Below are positions 40,801 to 49,827 of a stretch of 64,000 nt of DNA, piece after piece. Both the position numbers and the translations under genes were made by a program. A model generated the notes under the pieces. It made no database searches and was not told the origin of the DNA. It worked only from the letters and a program-made list of their open reading frames with translations. Position 1 is the first letter of the stretch. Every line of letters starts with the position of its first letter. Origin of the DNA: Alteromonas hispanica (GTDB lineage: Bacteria; Pseudomonadota; Gammaproteobacteria; Enterobacterales; Alteromonadaceae); contig NZ_JAAAWP010000002.1 of assembly GCF_010500915.1 (NCBI RefSeq), positions 124,001 through 188,000 on the forward strand. Direction: 5' to 3'.

Positions 40801-41741
40801 TGCGAACTACATGGGCTTCAACCACCTTTGAAATGCAAAAACTGCGTGATAATCCGCAATGTGCTGAACAAGAACATATCGCCAAGCAGGATGCAAAAGA
40901 TCCGGGGCTACATGCTGTTTTATCTTACGATGTAAACGAGGATATTGCTGCTCCATATATTGCTAAGGGCATTAAACCGAAAGTTGCGATATTAAGAGAG
41001 CAGGGCGTGAATTCTCATCTTGAAATGGCTGCTGCTTTCACTCGAGCAGGTTTTGATGCGATTGATGTTCATATGAGCGATATTTTGTCCGGACGACGCT
41101 CTCTTGAAGATTTCGCTGGGTTAGCAGCATGCGGCGGTTTTTCATATGGTGACGTGTTAGGTGCCGGTGAAGGCTGGGCAAAATCAATCTTGTTTAACAG
41201 CATGGCAAGAGATCAGTTCGAGAGTTTCTTTACTCGAGATAACACGTTTAGCTTGGGTGTATGTAACGGCTGTCAGATGTTGTCGAATTTGAAGTCACTT
41301 ATTCCTGGTACCGAACATTGGCCACACTTTGTTGCGAATCAGTCGGCTCGTTTTGAAGCTCGTGTCGCTATGGTGGAGGTGACTAAGTCTAATTCTGTAC
41401 TTCTCGACTCAATGGCCGGCTCTCGTATGCCAATTGCGGTTTCGCACGGTGAAGGACAGGCTGAGTTCGCGTCTGAGGATATGCTGAAAGCCGCTGGTGA
41501 ACATGTTGCGCTTCGATACGTGGACAATTATGGTAACCAGACCATGCAGTATCCAGCTAACCCGAATGGATCGCCACAAGGGATCACGGGGTTAACATCA
41601 GCAGATGGGCGAAGCACTATTATGATGCCGCATCCTGAGCGTGTATTCAGAGCGGTAGCGAATTCATGGTGCCCTGATGATTGGCAGGAAGACGGAGCGT
41701 GGATGCGTATATTCAGAAACGCCCGTAAGTTTGTGGGGTAA
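37854..41741 (+). CDS. purL: Phosphoribosylformylglycinamidine synthase
   Basis: Fourth step of purine synthesis: FGAR plus glutamine and ATP gives FGAM. 1295 residues, the same as the large single-chain E. coli enzyme. N-terminal PurS-like domain, linker, duplicated AIRS-type synthetase domains ([29 protein letters not shown]), and a C-terminal class I glutaminase with nucleophile Cys in GVCNGCQML and the His-x-Glu of MMPHPERVF. Full-length. Confidence 0.98.
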   Translation: MLVLRGAPALSEFNQTKLIAKLGQSGVKVKNLYSEYVHLVDSQGGLSKQQIEILEKLLTYGPARQTQSPSGTLFFITPRPGTISPWSSKATDIAHNCSLENINRIERGCAYYVDTEEALSEADFALIASFLHDRMTESVFTHTDDANVLFAQATAKSFTSVEILEHGKGALIAANVSLGLALADDEIDYLFDSFTTLGRNPTDVELYMFAQANSEHCRHKIFNASWTIDGEDQEKSLFKMIKNTYEILPDNVFSAYKDNAAVMEGWQAGRFFPNPQSHQYEYHHENIDILMKVETHNHPTAISPFPGAATGSGGEIRDEGATGRGSKPKAGLVGFTVSNLRIPGLEQPWETEYGKPQRIVSALDIMTEGPLGGAAFNNEFGRPNLLGYFRTYEQEVNSFNGVEVRGYHKPIMLAGGLGNIRRDQIEKGEITVGAKLIVLGGPAMNIGLGGGAASSMASGQSNEDLDFASVQRENPEMERRCQEVIDACWQLGENNPIQFIHDVGAGGLSNALPELVSDGGRGGNFELRKVLSDEPGMTPLELWCNESQERYVMSVAPENMPVFEAICHRERAPFAVVGEATVEEHLNLNDSQFDNKPIDMPLDVLLGKPPKMHRDVTSATSHSPAFDDSGISISEAVSRVLSLPTVAEKTFLITIGDRSVTGLVHRDQMVGPWQVPVADVAVTASAFDTYHGESMAMGERTPVALLSHGASARLAVGEALTNIAASYIGDIKRIKLSANWMTAAGHPGEDAGLYEAVKAVGEELCPALGLTIPVGKDSMSMKTAWQDDGEEKAVTSPLSLVITAFGAVKDIRKTLTPQLRTDKGESKLLLIDLGEGNNRLGASCLAQVYNQLGDSPADVVSAPRLKSFFDAMQRLIGQDLVQAYHDRSDGGLFTTVAEMAFAGKTGVTIALDKLSGSDISVLFNEELGAVIQVLDRDIEKVSAVLAENDIAAITHEIGTVNTTDMIEFNRNGVAVFADSRVAMRTTWASTTFEMQKLRDNPQCAEQEHIAKQDAKDPGLHAVLSYDVNEDIAAPYIAKGIKPKVAILREQGVNSHLEMAAAFTRAGFDAIDVHMSDILSGRRSLEDFAGLAACGGFSYGDVLGAGEGWAKSILFNSMARDQFESFFTRDNTFSLGVCNGCQMLSNLKSLIPGTEHWPHFVANQSARFEARVAMVEVTKSNSVLLDSMAGSRMPIAVSHGEGQAEFASEDMLKAAGEHVALRYVDNYGNQTMQYPANPNGSPQGITGLTSADGRSTIMMPHPERVFRAVANSWCPDDWQEDGAWMRIFRNARKFVG

Positions 41742-41802
41742 TCATTTAGGGGGAATTAGTGTCAAACCATTGGCTTAGGTGTCAAAAAGTTGTTTTTAAC
41801 CC

Positions 41803-41831
41803 TTGTCATAGGTTTGTCACTGATCTATTGT
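41803..41831 (+). promoter_or_regulatory. Promoter of the micropeptide gene
   Basis: TTGTCA (41803-41808) and TATTGT (41826-41831) are spaced by 17 bp. Start near 41838 lies downstream of the ATG at 41790, supporting the later start at 41925. Confidence 0.5.
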
Positions 41832-41924
41832 AGTGCAGCACGGAACGCTATTAGGTTACAGGAGTTGAATTGGGTTGCACTAGCAATTGGTAACAATGCT
41901 AGTTTAAATAATAAGAGACGAACA

Positions 41925-42065
41925 ATGAATCGTTCCTCAAAAGGGTTTGGCTTGACTGGAGTCGCAGTGGCAGTGGTGTTGATGTTTATCACTGCTGTAT
42001 TTAGTACTTCTGCGAAATCTGCTGAAGCTCCAACAACGCTAAGTGTGCAATCTTCAGTTAAGTAG
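41925..42065 (+). CDS. Predicted exported micropeptide, unknown
   Basis: 46 residues from ATG 41925, with GAGACG upstream. It has a short basic N-terminus, a strongly hydrophobic segment (LTGVAVAVVLMFITAVF) and a signal-peptidase-like STSAKSA-EA site. The mature part would be only about 13-16 residues (EAPTTLSVQSSVK). A longer frame from 41790 begins upstream of the predicted promoter. It has its own promoter and terminator. No family is recognised. Confidence 0.5.
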   Translation: MNRSSKGFGLTGVAVAVVLMFITAVFSTSAKSAEAPTTLSVQSSVK

Positions 42066-42079
42066 TCTGAAAAATTAAT

Positions 42080-42113
42080 AAAGCCCGCAATGAGGTCACT
42101 CACGGCGGGCTTT
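42080..42113. terminator. Terminator after the micropeptide gene
   Basis: AAAGCCCGC (42080-42088) and GCGGGCTTT (42105-42113) form a 9-bp stem with a TGAG/CTCA inner arm. The short flanking A and T runs fit termination in both directions, serving also the convergent smr gene. Confidence 0.7.
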
Positions 42114-42206
42114 AATCATTCTGAGCAAACCTACTTATTTACTTCAAAGAACGTATCTAGGTTCTGTTTTAGTCGACTTTCATAGTAAATCAATCCAGTA
42201 AACATC

Positions 42207-42794
42207 TCAGCCTTTTCTGTTTTTTTCTCTATTTATTAGCTTTTGTTGCGGATGCTTTTTTAGCAGAACATAGGTAGCGCCAAAACCTCCGTGCATAGGC
42301 TGTGCAGTGTGAAACGCAATAACCTTCTCAAGTTCACGCAACCAATGGTTTACATAGCTTTTCTTTAAACCGGGGAAAGGCTTACTGTTTTCACCTGTTC
42401 CATGCTTCACAATGAGTGCCCGTATACCCCGTTCATGACCTGCACAAATTTGCTTGTAAAGAAGCTCTCGGCTTTCTTGCAGTGTTTTACCCGCTAAACT
42501 GACAGCCAGCTCGAGAGGGTATTTACCTAGCCTTAACTTTTTAAATACGCCGTCTTGAATTCCCGGTTGCTGAAACTGAATAAATTCATCGGGAGGTACT
42601 GGCTTTACACCTTCCATACTTAATGGATTTTTGAGCGTATCGCGAACCTGTATTTGCTGAGAGGCTCGCTTTTGTTTTTCAGCCAGCGCTGCGTCGGGGT
42701 CATGCAGTAACGCTTTGTCGTTAGAGGTAATGGGTTTTACATCTTGCATTTCAGCAAAAAAAGAATCTAGCTCTTCGCGTTCGAAATGGCTCAT
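42207..42794 (-). CDS. smrA: Smr-domain endonuclease SmrA-like
   Basis: 195 residues. The N-terminal region (FFAEMQDVKPITSNDKALL) matches the SmrA family, and the C-terminal Smr domain carries LRLGKYPLEL, the GHERGIRALIVKHGTGE core and HGGFGATYVLLKK at the end. Smr domains nick or cleave nucleic acid; the cellular role of SmrA is not settled. I choose ATG 42794, with GGGG six to seven bases upstream, over ATG 42800. Confidence 0.85.
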   Translation of the reverse strand: MSHFEREELDSFFAEMQDVKPITSNDKALLHDPDAALAEKQKRASQQIQVRDTLKNPLSMEGVKPVPPDEFIQFQQPGIQDGVFKKLRLGKYPLELAVSLAGKTLQESRELLYKQICAGHERGIRALIVKHGTGENSKPFPGLKKSYVNHWLRELEKVIAFHTAQPMHGGFGATYVLLKKHPQQKLINREKNRKG

Positions 42795-42921
42795 TAACAT
42801 TCCCCTTGTGAATACCTTGAATCTGCACCGAGCGAATAAAAAGACTCATAATGCTTACTAAGGATAGTTTTATACACTAAAACACAATGTAGGGATTAGC
42901 TAATAACATTTAAATAGGAAG

Positions 42922-43056
42922 CTAAAAAATAGCGCCCGGTTCATTGAGCATTTCTATCACGTCCCAGACGTCTTTTGTGCCATCCTCTGTTTCTGATTCA
43001 TTACTTTCAGATGAACAGCACTCACTTAAGTTATTCATATTATTCTTTCGGTTCAT
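42922..43056 (-). CDS. Small acidic peptide ORF, unknown
   Basis: 44 residues from ATG 43056, or 38 from ATG 43038. It has a Cys pair and many Ser/Glu (SECCSSESNESETEDGTKD), followed by VWDVIEMLNEPGAIF. The ribosome-binding sites are weak. It lies between smrA and tRNA-Arg. No family is recognised; it may not be expressed. Confidence 0.3.
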   Translation of the reverse strand: MNRKNNMNNLSECCSSESNESETEDGTKDVWDVIEMLNEPGAIF

Positions 43057-43214
43057 AAAGCTACTTTTTATTAAAGTATTACCCACTTTATGCAAATAAC
43101 AAAAAATAATGGGGGCCAGACAAGTTTTACCTAAGAGACAATGGATGAGATTCTTTACAATGAAATGCATTCACGCTGAAAAGATGAGTACTATGGCTTA
43201 ATACCCTTCGGTGG

Positions 43215-43290
43215 TGGCGTCCCCACGAGGACTCGAACCTCGATCAGCGGCTTAGGAGGCCGCAGTTTTATCCTGTTAAACTATAGGGAC
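43215..43290 (-). tRNA. tRNA-Arg (anticodon CCT)
   Basis: A 76-nt cloverleaf on the minus strand. Acceptor GTCCCTA pairs with TGGGGAC, followed by an encoded CCA. The D arm is AGTTTAACAGGAT, the anticodon arm is GCGGC-CTCCTAA-GCCGC with anticodon CCT reading AGG, and the T arm is CGAGG-TTCGAGT-CCTCG. Confidence 0.95.
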
Positions 43291-43354
43291 ACAGCACAAC
43301 ATTATACTTAGATAAGATGAATACGGAACCCTTTGGTTTACTTACTTTTTATCT

Positions 43355-44536
43355 TCATTTTTTCACTACAAAGTCATTTTCTTGAATGTTGGCTACAAGT
43401 CCAGACTGTTTGTGAATAATAGTAGAAGAATTAGCAAACGTATTTTCGACAACAAATGTACCGGGGTAGAGCGAGTATTGGAGGAATTTTTTACCCTTGT
43501 TGTCCATTATCTCTTTTGCCTGATATAGCATTAGCTCATCATTTTCTTCTATACCATTATCCCTTCCAAGAGAAATAGAAATGATATCTCCTGCTACATT
43601 GATTACACGTCCGGTCGTTGGCTGACACGCAATCGATTCTTTAATATCTTGAATAGCGTCAAGTAATAAATCTTGAGTTTTTCGGCCGTAAATAGACTGC
43701 CAAAAATAATTTGAATGCTCGTCAATTTGCTCAAATCGGTCGAAGGTCCACTCTGCATGTGTATTATATGATTTGGTAAATAATCTTCCGCCATTGATGC
43801 CATCAAAGACTTCTAATGTAATAGCAAAGTATCTATCTACTTTGTCGTCGCTCCATGGGGTGAATACTGAGGCGGGTTGTCTATCAATACTCAAGTCATC
43901 GATAGTGCCGATGATAGCGAACTGTGAATTACCATATTGTGCTAGCGAGCGAACATTTTGTTCAGTGTACTCGCTTTTAAACTTCGCAGTATGAGGAGCA
44001 ATATAGGCAAGCCTGAGGTTATCAGTGGTTTCAGACATAAGCTTGGCAAACTTATTCGTTACAGCCTCATCAAAATGTCTAATATTACCTTCTGTTAGTT
44101 GCTGCCTATTTGGGATTAAAAAGTATGTAGTGGCGAAAAGTTTTTTATCATTACCTGCATTACATGTTCTGGTTGCTGGAAATATATCTGCTCTAATACT
44201 GACAGTAAAAATCTCGCCATTGTATCTTTCATCGATAATTTCAATTTGTTCTACTTCGCCATTACTGCGAATTGTCAGTTCTTCGTTTTCTAGAAGCCCA
44301 TTTGTGAGCTGTTGAACACTATTCACTGATGCTCCGGAGAAAAGCATGGCTTGCTTGAGCGCTTCTTCAATAGCTTCTCGCTTCGCCGCTTCTTTATCGC
44401 CATTTAAGATAATTGCCTGACCTTTGGCTTCATACCACATGGCATGCGCCTGCCCATGTAAAAAGGCCACTAGGCAAACCAATGCCACGACCGCATTAAG
44501 CAGCATGACATAAACTTTCGATTTGTTACTTAACAT
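43355..44536 (-). CDS. flgT: Flagellar assembly protein FlgT
   Basis: Periplasmic protein forming the H ring of sodium-driven polar flagella in Vibrio and relatives, needed to hold the MotX/MotY T ring. 393 residues. Signal peptide (LLNAVVALVCLVAFLHGQAHA), then the family start MWYEAKGQAIILNGDKEAAKREAIEEAL. The presence of FlgT hints at a Na+-type motor. It points away from flgP; no flgO lies between them. Confidence 0.88.
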   Translation of the reverse strand: MLSNKSKVYVMLLNAVVALVCLVAFLHGQAHAMWYEAKGQAIILNGDKEAAKREAIEEALKQAMLFSGASVNSVQQLTNGLLENEELTIRSNGEVEQIEIIDERYNGEIFTVSIRADIFPATRTCNAGNDKKLFATTYFLIPNRQQLTEGNIRHFDEAVTNKFAKLMSETTDNLRLAYIAPHTAKFKSEYTEQNVRSLAQYGNSQFAIIGTIDDLSIDRQPASVFTPWSDDKVDRYFAITLEVFDGINGGRLFTKSYNTHAEWTFDRFEQIDEHSNYFWQSIYGRKTQDLLLDAIQDIKESIACQPTTGRVINVAGDIISISLGRDNGIEENDELMLYQAKEIMDNKGKKFLQYSLYPGTFVVENTFANSSTIIHKQSGLVANIQENDFVVKK

Positions 44537-44895
44537 GTCGACCTCTTGATATTACTTAGGTGCTAATCCAGAAGCATGTTTAGCTAGAATTGGCTTTAAA
44601 AGAAAGTAAACGTAAAGCGAAATTCAAACTTTGCGCTGAGATACCAGAGCACATGACCTAAGTTATGCTAGAACAATGCCATATCTTTACTGAGAAGTGC
44701 CTTAATGCAATTAGGTGGAAATATTGGAAGGGGTTTACCAGTGTAAAGATGTTTAGGTACAAATTTTGCTTTTCTTTTTTGTCACATACGTTAAAACGCA
44801 AGCTAGGGTGCTAAAGCACTTCACTCTTGTCAGAGTTCTAAAGCAATACGAGAAGTGGCAACCAAAAGGCAATAGCTAAGACAGGAATATGTGTC
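44537..44895. other. Divergent region flgT / flgP
   Basis: About 360 bp with no credible ORF. It carries a weak sigma-54-like site near flgP (44856-44872). Confidence 0.4.
44856..44872 (+). promoter_or_regulatory. Weak sigma-54-like site before flgP
   Basis: TGGCA then AGGCA, with ten bases between the conserved GG and GC. The -24 half is good but the -12 half lacks TTGC. The start would fall only about 13 nt before the flgP ATG, so it is tentative. Confidence 0.3.
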
Positions 44896-45393
44896 ATGAA
44901 GTTACTAACAGTCCATACATCAACAGTGAGTGCAATAGTGAGAACAATCATCCTATTTATTGGCGTTACTATGGGGCTTACAGGTTGCGGTGTTATTGAT
45001 AAACATATTGAGTGGGAAAGTGTCGAGCCAAATACGTATCCTGTGCTCACCGCTGTTGGTTATGCGCCCATCGAGTCTCAGCAAGGTAGCAATGCAAATG
45101 TAAAGCGACTAATGGCAATGAAGGCGTCAAAGCTAGAAGCTTACCGAGAGCTTGCAGAGCAAGTTTATGGCCAGCGTATCGAAGGTTCGCAGTCGCTTTC
45201 AAGCTTAGTAGTGAATAGCGAGTCTTTACGAGCTTCTGTAGACGGCGTTATTCGAGGAGCAAAAGTGGTAAAAACGTATCCAGTGGGAGAAGACACTTAT
45301 GTCACAGAATTGACGCTGGATATGAAAAGGGTTTACGACATCTATCTGACTACAGCAAAACCCCGTAGAGTTAAAAACGTCACTTATTACTAA
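44896..45393 (+). CDS. flgP: Flagellar lipoprotein FlgP
   Basis: Outer-membrane lipoprotein of the LPP20 family associated with the polar flagellar basal body in Vibrio. 165 residues. The lipobox is LTGC with Cys at about 31. The mature part contains YPVLTAVGYAPIESQQ and MKASKLEAYRELAEQVYGQ, family hallmarks. The C-terminus ends in VKNVTYY. Confidence 0.85.
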   Translation: MKLLTVHTSTVSAIVRTIILFIGVTMGLTGCGVIDKHIEWESVEPNTYPVLTAVGYAPIESQQGSNANVKRLMAMKASKLEAYRELAEQVYGQRIEGSQSLSSLVVNSESLRASVDGVIRGAKVVKTYPVGEDTYVTELTLDMKRVYDIYLTTAKPRRVKNVTYY

Positions 45394-45468
45394 TTGCTAA
45401 ATCACTTTAAAAACAACATCGCACCATTATGCGCTTAGCTAGTTATCTACTAGCTATGTAACTACTAG

Positions 45469-45900
45469 CTAAGCACTTACTCCTGAACCCAAAGTACCGC
45501 CTTTAGGTTTTCCCTTCTTATCATAGGTGAGTGATTCTTTTGCGCGCAATTCCATCATTAAATTACGAAGGTGGGTTAGCCGAAGTTGACCCTGCTCAAC
45601 GGCTTTTTGATTTACCTGTGTGCGGTACTTGCAATCATCGAGAAGAGCCTTTGCTTTTTCTGTAAGCACCTCATCTTCCTCACTATATGTTTGCCCTTGG
45701 TCAATTAAGGCTTCGGCCGCTGCATCTATCTTTTGGATGTCTTCTAACAACTGAGCTTTTTCGTCTAACAAAGCCATGAGGGATTCAGCTTCGCGAGAGC
45801 TAATTAACTGTAGCTCTCTTTCTAATAGTGCCGACAACGCAGTTAACTTGTCCACTTGGTTTTGAAGTATCGATGTTAAGTTTACTGTTTGCTCGCTCAC
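45469..45900 (-). CDS. flgN: Flagellar export chaperone FlgN
   Basis: Cytosolic chaperone for the hook-associated proteins FlgK and FlgL, both encoded in this window. 143 residues, almost all alpha-helical coiled coil (LLERELQLISSREAESLMAL, then LLDDCKYRTQVNQKAVEQG). It lies downstream of flgM on the same strand, the conserved flgA-flgM-flgN order. Confidence 0.88.
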   Translation of the reverse strand: MSEQTVNLTSILQNQVDKLTALSALLERELQLISSREAESLMALLDEKAQLLEDIQKIDAAAEALIDQGQTYSEEDEVLTEKAKALLDDCKYRTQVNQKAVEQGQLRLTHLRNLMMELRAKESLTYDKKGKPKGGTLGSGVSA

Positions 45901-46059
45901 TGAAAGCTCTCTTTTAAATACGGTGCGTTGAAAAAGATGTTACAGATAGCATAGCACTGTGACTTTCTTTGTAAATGCTGCGGCATATTTCAAGAATACT
46001 CACTTGCACCCTCACTACTGAGCACTGAGTGTATTCGCAAAAGTCATCAGCAACGCAAA

Positions 46060-46389
46060 TCACTTAGAACCGAAAATTTCAGCTTCTGCTTTCGCGATCT
46101 TGTTCGCCAGTACTTCAGGATTAATTTGGTAGTCACCGCTTTGAATTGCTTTTTTCAAACGGTCCACTTTTTCCTGATTCACTGGTGCTTCAGTACCTTT
46201 CTTCTGAACTTGGTTTAACTGCTGAGCAGATTGCGTTAACGAAACGGAATCTTGACGGGGTGCTGGAGCTGCCGTTGCAGTTTTTGACGCAGCTTGCTGC
46301 TGCGCTTGTTGTGTCTGATTTTGCTGAGACACCTTACCATTATCAACGGGATTTTTCGGTAACCCATTGTTTATATTGTTAATAGCCAT
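46060..46389 (-). CDS. flgM: Anti-sigma-28 factor FlgM
   Basis: Binds FliA (sigma-28) and blocks late flagellar genes until it is exported through the finished hook. 109 residues, with a disordered Gln/Ala-rich N-terminal half and a conserved C-terminal FliA-binding helix region (EKVDRLKKAIQSGDYQINPEVLANKI). A near-perfect sigma-28 promoter precedes it, giving autoregulatory feedback. Confidence 0.93.
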   Translation of the reverse strand: MAINNINNGLPKNPVDNGKVSQQNQTQQAQQQAASKTATAAPAPRQDSVSLTQSAQQLNQVQKKGTEAPVNQEKVDRLKKAIQSGDYQINPEVLANKIAKAEAEIFGSK

Positions 46390-46424
46390 AATAGTTCCTC
46401 ACTACCTTTTCACCTCTGTATAGG

Positions 46425-46451
46425 GTATCGGCGAAAGCCCCGTTATCTTTA
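46425..46451 (-). promoter_or_regulatory. Sigma-28 promoter of flgM-flgN
   Basis: On the minus strand TAAAGATA (46451-46444) and GCCGATAC (46432-46425) are spaced by 11 bp, against the consensus TAAAGTTT-N11-GCCGATAA. The start is near 46417, about 28 bp before flgM. Confidence 0.85.
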
Positions 46452-46492
46452 GCTTTAAATAGCGCAAAAAGGATAGTTTTTCTATGCTAATT

Positions 46493-47221
46493 TTATAATT
46501 GTATCACGACTTTCTCTGTACTGGCGACTCTGGCTATAACAGTCTTTTTAGAGCTTGCGTTAAGTACCTGAATACTATCGCCAACCACGCCATCTTGCTG
46601 TGCGATACCCGCAGTTCTCACTTTCATTTTACCTACTTCGGCAGAAATGGTGATCCGGTCACCTTTGCATACAAAGCAAAGCATATTTGCTTGGATTGCT
46701 TGGCCATTTGTCGCTCGCCTCTTCATTCTAGCGCCTACCAGCGAGTCAATTTCTGTGAACGTCGTGTAACGGAGTTGACGAACATCCACGCTCGCCATTG
46801 TTAAATTCGACGACGATAAAACTGTACCAGGGCTTACTGCCCCGCTGGTAACAACAATATCTTTTGTTCTCGATACTTGGCCGCTAGTAAACAAATACCA
46901 ATCATTGGTTTCACAACTCACGCGCACCGATATGTAGGACTGCTTCAGTGCGTCTTCTGAAGTGTGATAGCGGTATCCGGCAGAGCACTCAGGGATATTT
47001 ATCCTATCGTCTATTTTTACTATGGCAACATCGATGTTAGTATCCTGCGAATTTTCAGATAGTTGCGTGATTAGATATTCACGAGCGCCGTTTTCTACAA
47101 CGCGATGCAAATTTTCCATCGCGAAAGTGGAAAATGACATTACACTCGTTGCGGCACTTGATACTAAAAGTGCACAAACAGCGAGTTTTCTTACATGACT
47201 TTTACTATTTTGTTTTTTCAT
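46493..47221 (-). CDS. flgA: Flagellar basal body P-ring formation chaperone FlgA
   Basis: Periplasmic chaperone that helps FlgI assemble into the P ring. 242 residues. A signal peptide of about 34 residues, then an SAF domain region (TKDIVVTSGAVSPGTVLSSSNLTMASVDVR) and the C-terminal VQVLNASSKKTVIARV-type motif. Divergent from cheV and upstream of flgM. Confidence 0.93.
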   Translation of the reverse strand: MKKQNSKSHVRKLAVCALLVSSAATSVMSFSTFAMENLHRVVENGAREYLITQLSENSQDTNIDVAIVKIDDRINIPECSAGYRYHTSEDALKQSYISVRVSCETNDWYLFTSGQVSRTKDIVVTSGAVSPGTVLSSSNLTMASVDVRQLRYTTFTEIDSLVGARMKRRATNGQAIQANMLCFVCKGDRITISAEVGKMKVRTAGIAQQDGVVGDSIQVLNASSKKTVIARVASTEKVVIQL

Positions 47222-47437
47222 TGTGACTTTTCGTGTTCAGTTCGTGAGTTATTGGCTATGCTTAAGAGGTAAACGCGGGTTTTACCGACAGTTGCTTTTG
47301 AGAGTTGTTAACGCTACTGTCATTTTTTTGTCGTTTAATCTGCAAAAACCAAATGATATTGTCTATTTTGTATAGAAATACAAAGATGTAATGTTCATGA
47401 CGCAATGTTCATGCCCAGAATTACCTAGAGGTGACTT

Positions 47438-48367
47438 ATGTCGGGGATCTTAGATTCAGTTAACCAGCGCACACAGCTTGTGGGGCAGAATCGTTTAGAG
47501 TTATTGCTATTTAGATTAAACGGTCGCCAGCGTTTTGGTATAAACGTATTTAAAGTCCGAGAGGTTCTTCAATGTCCTCCGTTAACCTCTATGCCAAAAC
47601 TCAATCCTTTAGTGCGCGGCATTGCGCACATTCGTGGTCAGACTATTTCGGTAATCGATTTGAGTATGGCAACGAAGGGGCGAAAAATTGAAGATTTATC
47701 TAACGCGTTTATCGTTATCGCGGAATACAATCGTTCGGTTCAAGGGTTCTTAGTGGGCGCTGTTGAGCGCATAATTAATACTAATTGGGATGCCATCATG
47801 CCGCCCCCGCAAGGCAGCGGAAGAGCAAGCTATCTTACTGCGGTAACTGAAGTCGAAAACGAACTTATTGAAATCCTCGACGTTGAAAAAATACTCAATG
47901 AAATTTCTCCGTTAAACGCAGAGGTAAGCTCTGAGGTTGCCGAAGGGTTAACCACTGAAGGGCAAGAAAATAAGATTATTTTCATAGCTGATGATTCTAC
48001 AGTAGCCAGAAATCAGGTTAAAAAAGCGCTAACGTCACTGGGTCTCGAAATCGAGCTAGCTAAAAACGGGCTTGAAGCACTTAAGCGATTGAAAGAGATT
48101 GCCGAAGAGTATGGCGATATTACCAAGCGAGTGGGGGTTTTAGTCTCGGATATTGAAATGCCAGAGATGGATGGATATACGCTTACTGCCGAGATTAAAA
48201 ACACTCCAGAACTGCAAAAGCTACATGTTGTTCTTCATACATCGCTAAGTGGTGTATTTAACCAAGCTATGGTTCAAAAAGTGGGAGCAGATGACTTCAT
48301 CGCTAAATTCCATCCTGACGAGTTGGCTACTGCCGTTCAAAAGTGGTTAATGACTGAATGCGAATAA
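47438..48367 (+). CDS. cheV: Chemotaxis protein CheV
   Basis: CheW-receiver hybrid that couples receptors to CheA and damps the signal when phosphorylated. 309 residues: an N-terminal CheW domain (about 20-160; RFGINVFKVREVLQCPP) and a C-terminal receiver (IIFIADDSTVARNQV, phospho-Asp in VLVSDIEMPEMDG). The cheV-cheR pair ahead of flgB is typical of polar flagellar clusters in Vibrio and Alteromonas. Confidence 0.95.
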   Translation: MSGILDSVNQRTQLVGQNRLELLLFRLNGRQRFGINVFKVREVLQCPPLTSMPKLNPLVRGIAHIRGQTISVIDLSMATKGRKIEDLSNAFIVIAEYNRSVQGFLVGAVERIINTNWDAIMPPPQGSGRASYLTAVTEVENELIEILDVEKILNEISPLNAEVSSEVAEGLTTEGQENKIIFIADDSTVARNQVKKALTSLGLEIELAKNGLEALKRLKEIAEEYGDITKRVGVLVSDIEMPEMDGYTLTAEIKNTPELQKLHVVLHTSLSGVFNQAMVQKVGADDFIAKFHPDELATAVQKWLMTECE

Positions 48368-48382
48368 CGGAGCACCAACGGA

Positions 48383-49213
48383 TTGATTAACAAAGATGTT
48401 TCGCCAGAAAGCTACCTGAAATTTAGACAGTTTTTAGAGAAACAATGCGGGATTGTGCTTGGAGAGAACAAGCAATACCTGGTGCGGAGCCGACTTGCCT
48501 CATTACTCTACAAGTTTAAATATAACTCTGCCGACGAGCTGATCAATGTGGTTGTGCGTGGGCACGACCGTGCATTGCTTCAAAGCGTTATTGACGCTAT
48601 GACAACTAACGAGACCTTATGGTTTCGCGACAACTATCCCTTTGATCTTTTGGTCAAAGAATTATTGCCCAGCCTCGCCAAAACAAATAGACATATAAAA
48701 ATTTGGAGCGCGGCCTGTTCGTCAGGGCAAGAACCCTATTCGATTGCTATGTCGATTTTAGAGTTTCAACGACAGCGACCTGGTATTTTACGTGGTAGTG
48801 TTGACATTGTTGCCACCGACCTATCGTCTGAGATGCTTCAAAAATGCGAACTTGGCGTTTACGATGAGCTTTCTTTAGCTCGCGGTTTATCTCCTCAGCG
48901 GCGACAGGCATTTTTTCAGCAACATGAAATGGGCAGAATGCAAATAAAGCCTGAAGTCAGGCGCATGGTAACGTTTAAAAGCTTCAATCTGTTATCGAGC
49001 TACGCGGCCTTGGGGCGTTTTGATATCGTTTTTTGTCGTAATGTATTGATTTATTTCTCTGCTGATGTCAAACAGCGGATCCTGCAACAAATTGCCGGTC
49101 AACTGCAGCCCAAAGGTGTCCTTTTCCTTGGCGCTTCCGAGTCGATAAGTTCGGCAAGCGAAATATACTCTATGGTGAAATGTCAGCCAGGTCTCTATTA
49201 TCAGAAAAAATAA
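48383..49213 (+). CDS. cheR: Chemotaxis protein methyltransferase CheR
   Basis: SAM-dependent methylation of receptor glutamates for adaptation. 276 residues, TTG start. N-terminal helical domain (CGIVLGENKQYLVRSRL), catalytic domain with TTNETLWFRD, the SAM-binding IWSAACSSGQEPYSIAM, and FDIVFCRNVLIYF. It follows cheV by 15 bp and is closed by a hairpin terminator. Confidence 0.95.
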   Translation: MINKDVSPESYLKFRQFLEKQCGIVLGENKQYLVRSRLASLLYKFKYNSADELINVVVRGHDRALLQSVIDAMTTNETLWFRDNYPFDLLVKELLPSLAKTNRHIKIWSAACSSGQEPYSIAMSILEFQRQRPGILRGSVDIVATDLSSEMLQKCELGVYDELSLARGLSPQRRQAFFQQHEMGRMQIKPEVRRMVTFKSFNLLSSYAALGRFDIVFCRNVLIYFSADVKQRILQQIAGQLQPKGVLFLGASESISSASEIYSMVKCQPGLYYQKK

Positions 49214-49246
49214 AAGTGCTTTATTGCTGAAATTTAAGCACTTTTA
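49211..49246 (+). terminator. Terminator of cheV-cheR
   Basis: TAAAAGTGCTT (49211-49221) and AAGCACTTTTA (49236-49246) form an 11-bp stem that includes the cheR stop codon. The T tract is short. Confidence 0.65.
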
Positions 49247-49297
49247 TCCTTTCCTATCACTTCTTATTCTACTTTTTATATCGTCAATTATTCAACA

Positions 49298-49313
49298 TGG
49301 CATTCTGTTTGCT
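49298..49313 (+). promoter_or_regulatory. Sigma-54 promoter of flgBCDE
   Basis: TGGCATTCTGTTTGCT matches the -24/-12 consensus TGGCAC-N5-TTGCW, with ten bases between the GG and GC dinucleotides. The start is near 49324, about 70 nt before flgB. It implies RpoN and a FlrA/FlrC-type activator. Confidence 0.85.
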
Positions 49314-49393
49314 AATTCTTTCACTAAAACGCTAACTGACAATCGATCACAATTTAGTTAGCAGAGGTGTTTGAACAGCAGGGGTCATTTCAT

Positions 49394-49825
49394 ATGGCGA
49401 TCAATTTAGACAAATTAGTTGGGTTCCATGAATCAGCACTGAAAATACGTACTGAGCGGATGGAGGTCATATCTGGCAATCTCGCCAATGCAAATACCCC
49501 TGGTTATAAAGCAAGAGACATAGACTTTAACAAAGCAATGCAGTCGGCCATGAACGAAGGTGTTCAAGGCAAACATAAGAGTAGTGGTGGGCTGGTACGC
49601 ACCAATGAACGCCACTTAAGCGGCAATCCTTCGTCGGTAGCGGCAAATTTCGACATGCAGTATCGCATTCCAACCCAGCCTGACACAGGCGATGGCAACA
49701 CGGTTGAAGTTCAGTCTGAGAGAAACCGTTTTTTAGACAATGGGCTTCGTTATCAAGCCAGCCTAGAATTTTTGAATGGAAAGGTTAAAGGCATGAAAAA
49801 AGCACTTGGCTCAGGAGGGCAGTAG
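49394..49825 (+). CDS. flgB: Flagellar basal-body rod protein FlgB
   Basis: Proximal rod subunit. 143 residues from ATG 49394 (AGGGG eight bases upstream); an in-frame TTG further upstream at 49367 is less likely. The conserved N-terminal rod motif VISGNLANANTPGYKARDIDF is present. First gene of a sigma-54 operon flgBCDE. Confidence 0.95.
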   Translation: MAINLDKLVGFHESALKIRTERMEVISGNLANANTPGYKARDIDFNKAMQSAMNEGVQGKHKSSGGLVRTNERHLSGNPSSVAANFDMQYRIPTQPDTGDGNTVEVQSERNRFLDNGLRYQASLEFLNGKVKGMKKALGSGGQ

Positions 49826-49827
49826 CA

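Noticed and set aside
43215..43290. tRNA-Arg as an integration site for a mobile element
   Set aside because: No integrase gene and no duplicated tRNA 3' end were seen on either side; the flanks are smrA and flagellar genes.
44805..44825. Minus-strand sigma-54-like TAGCAC...TTGC motif upstream of flgT
   Set aside because: The spacing between the AG and GC dinucleotides is 11 rather than 10 and the GG is not intact.
47388..47414. Imperfect repeat of AATGTTCATG before cheV
   Set aside because: Two short copies only, with no dyad symmetry; too little to call an operator.
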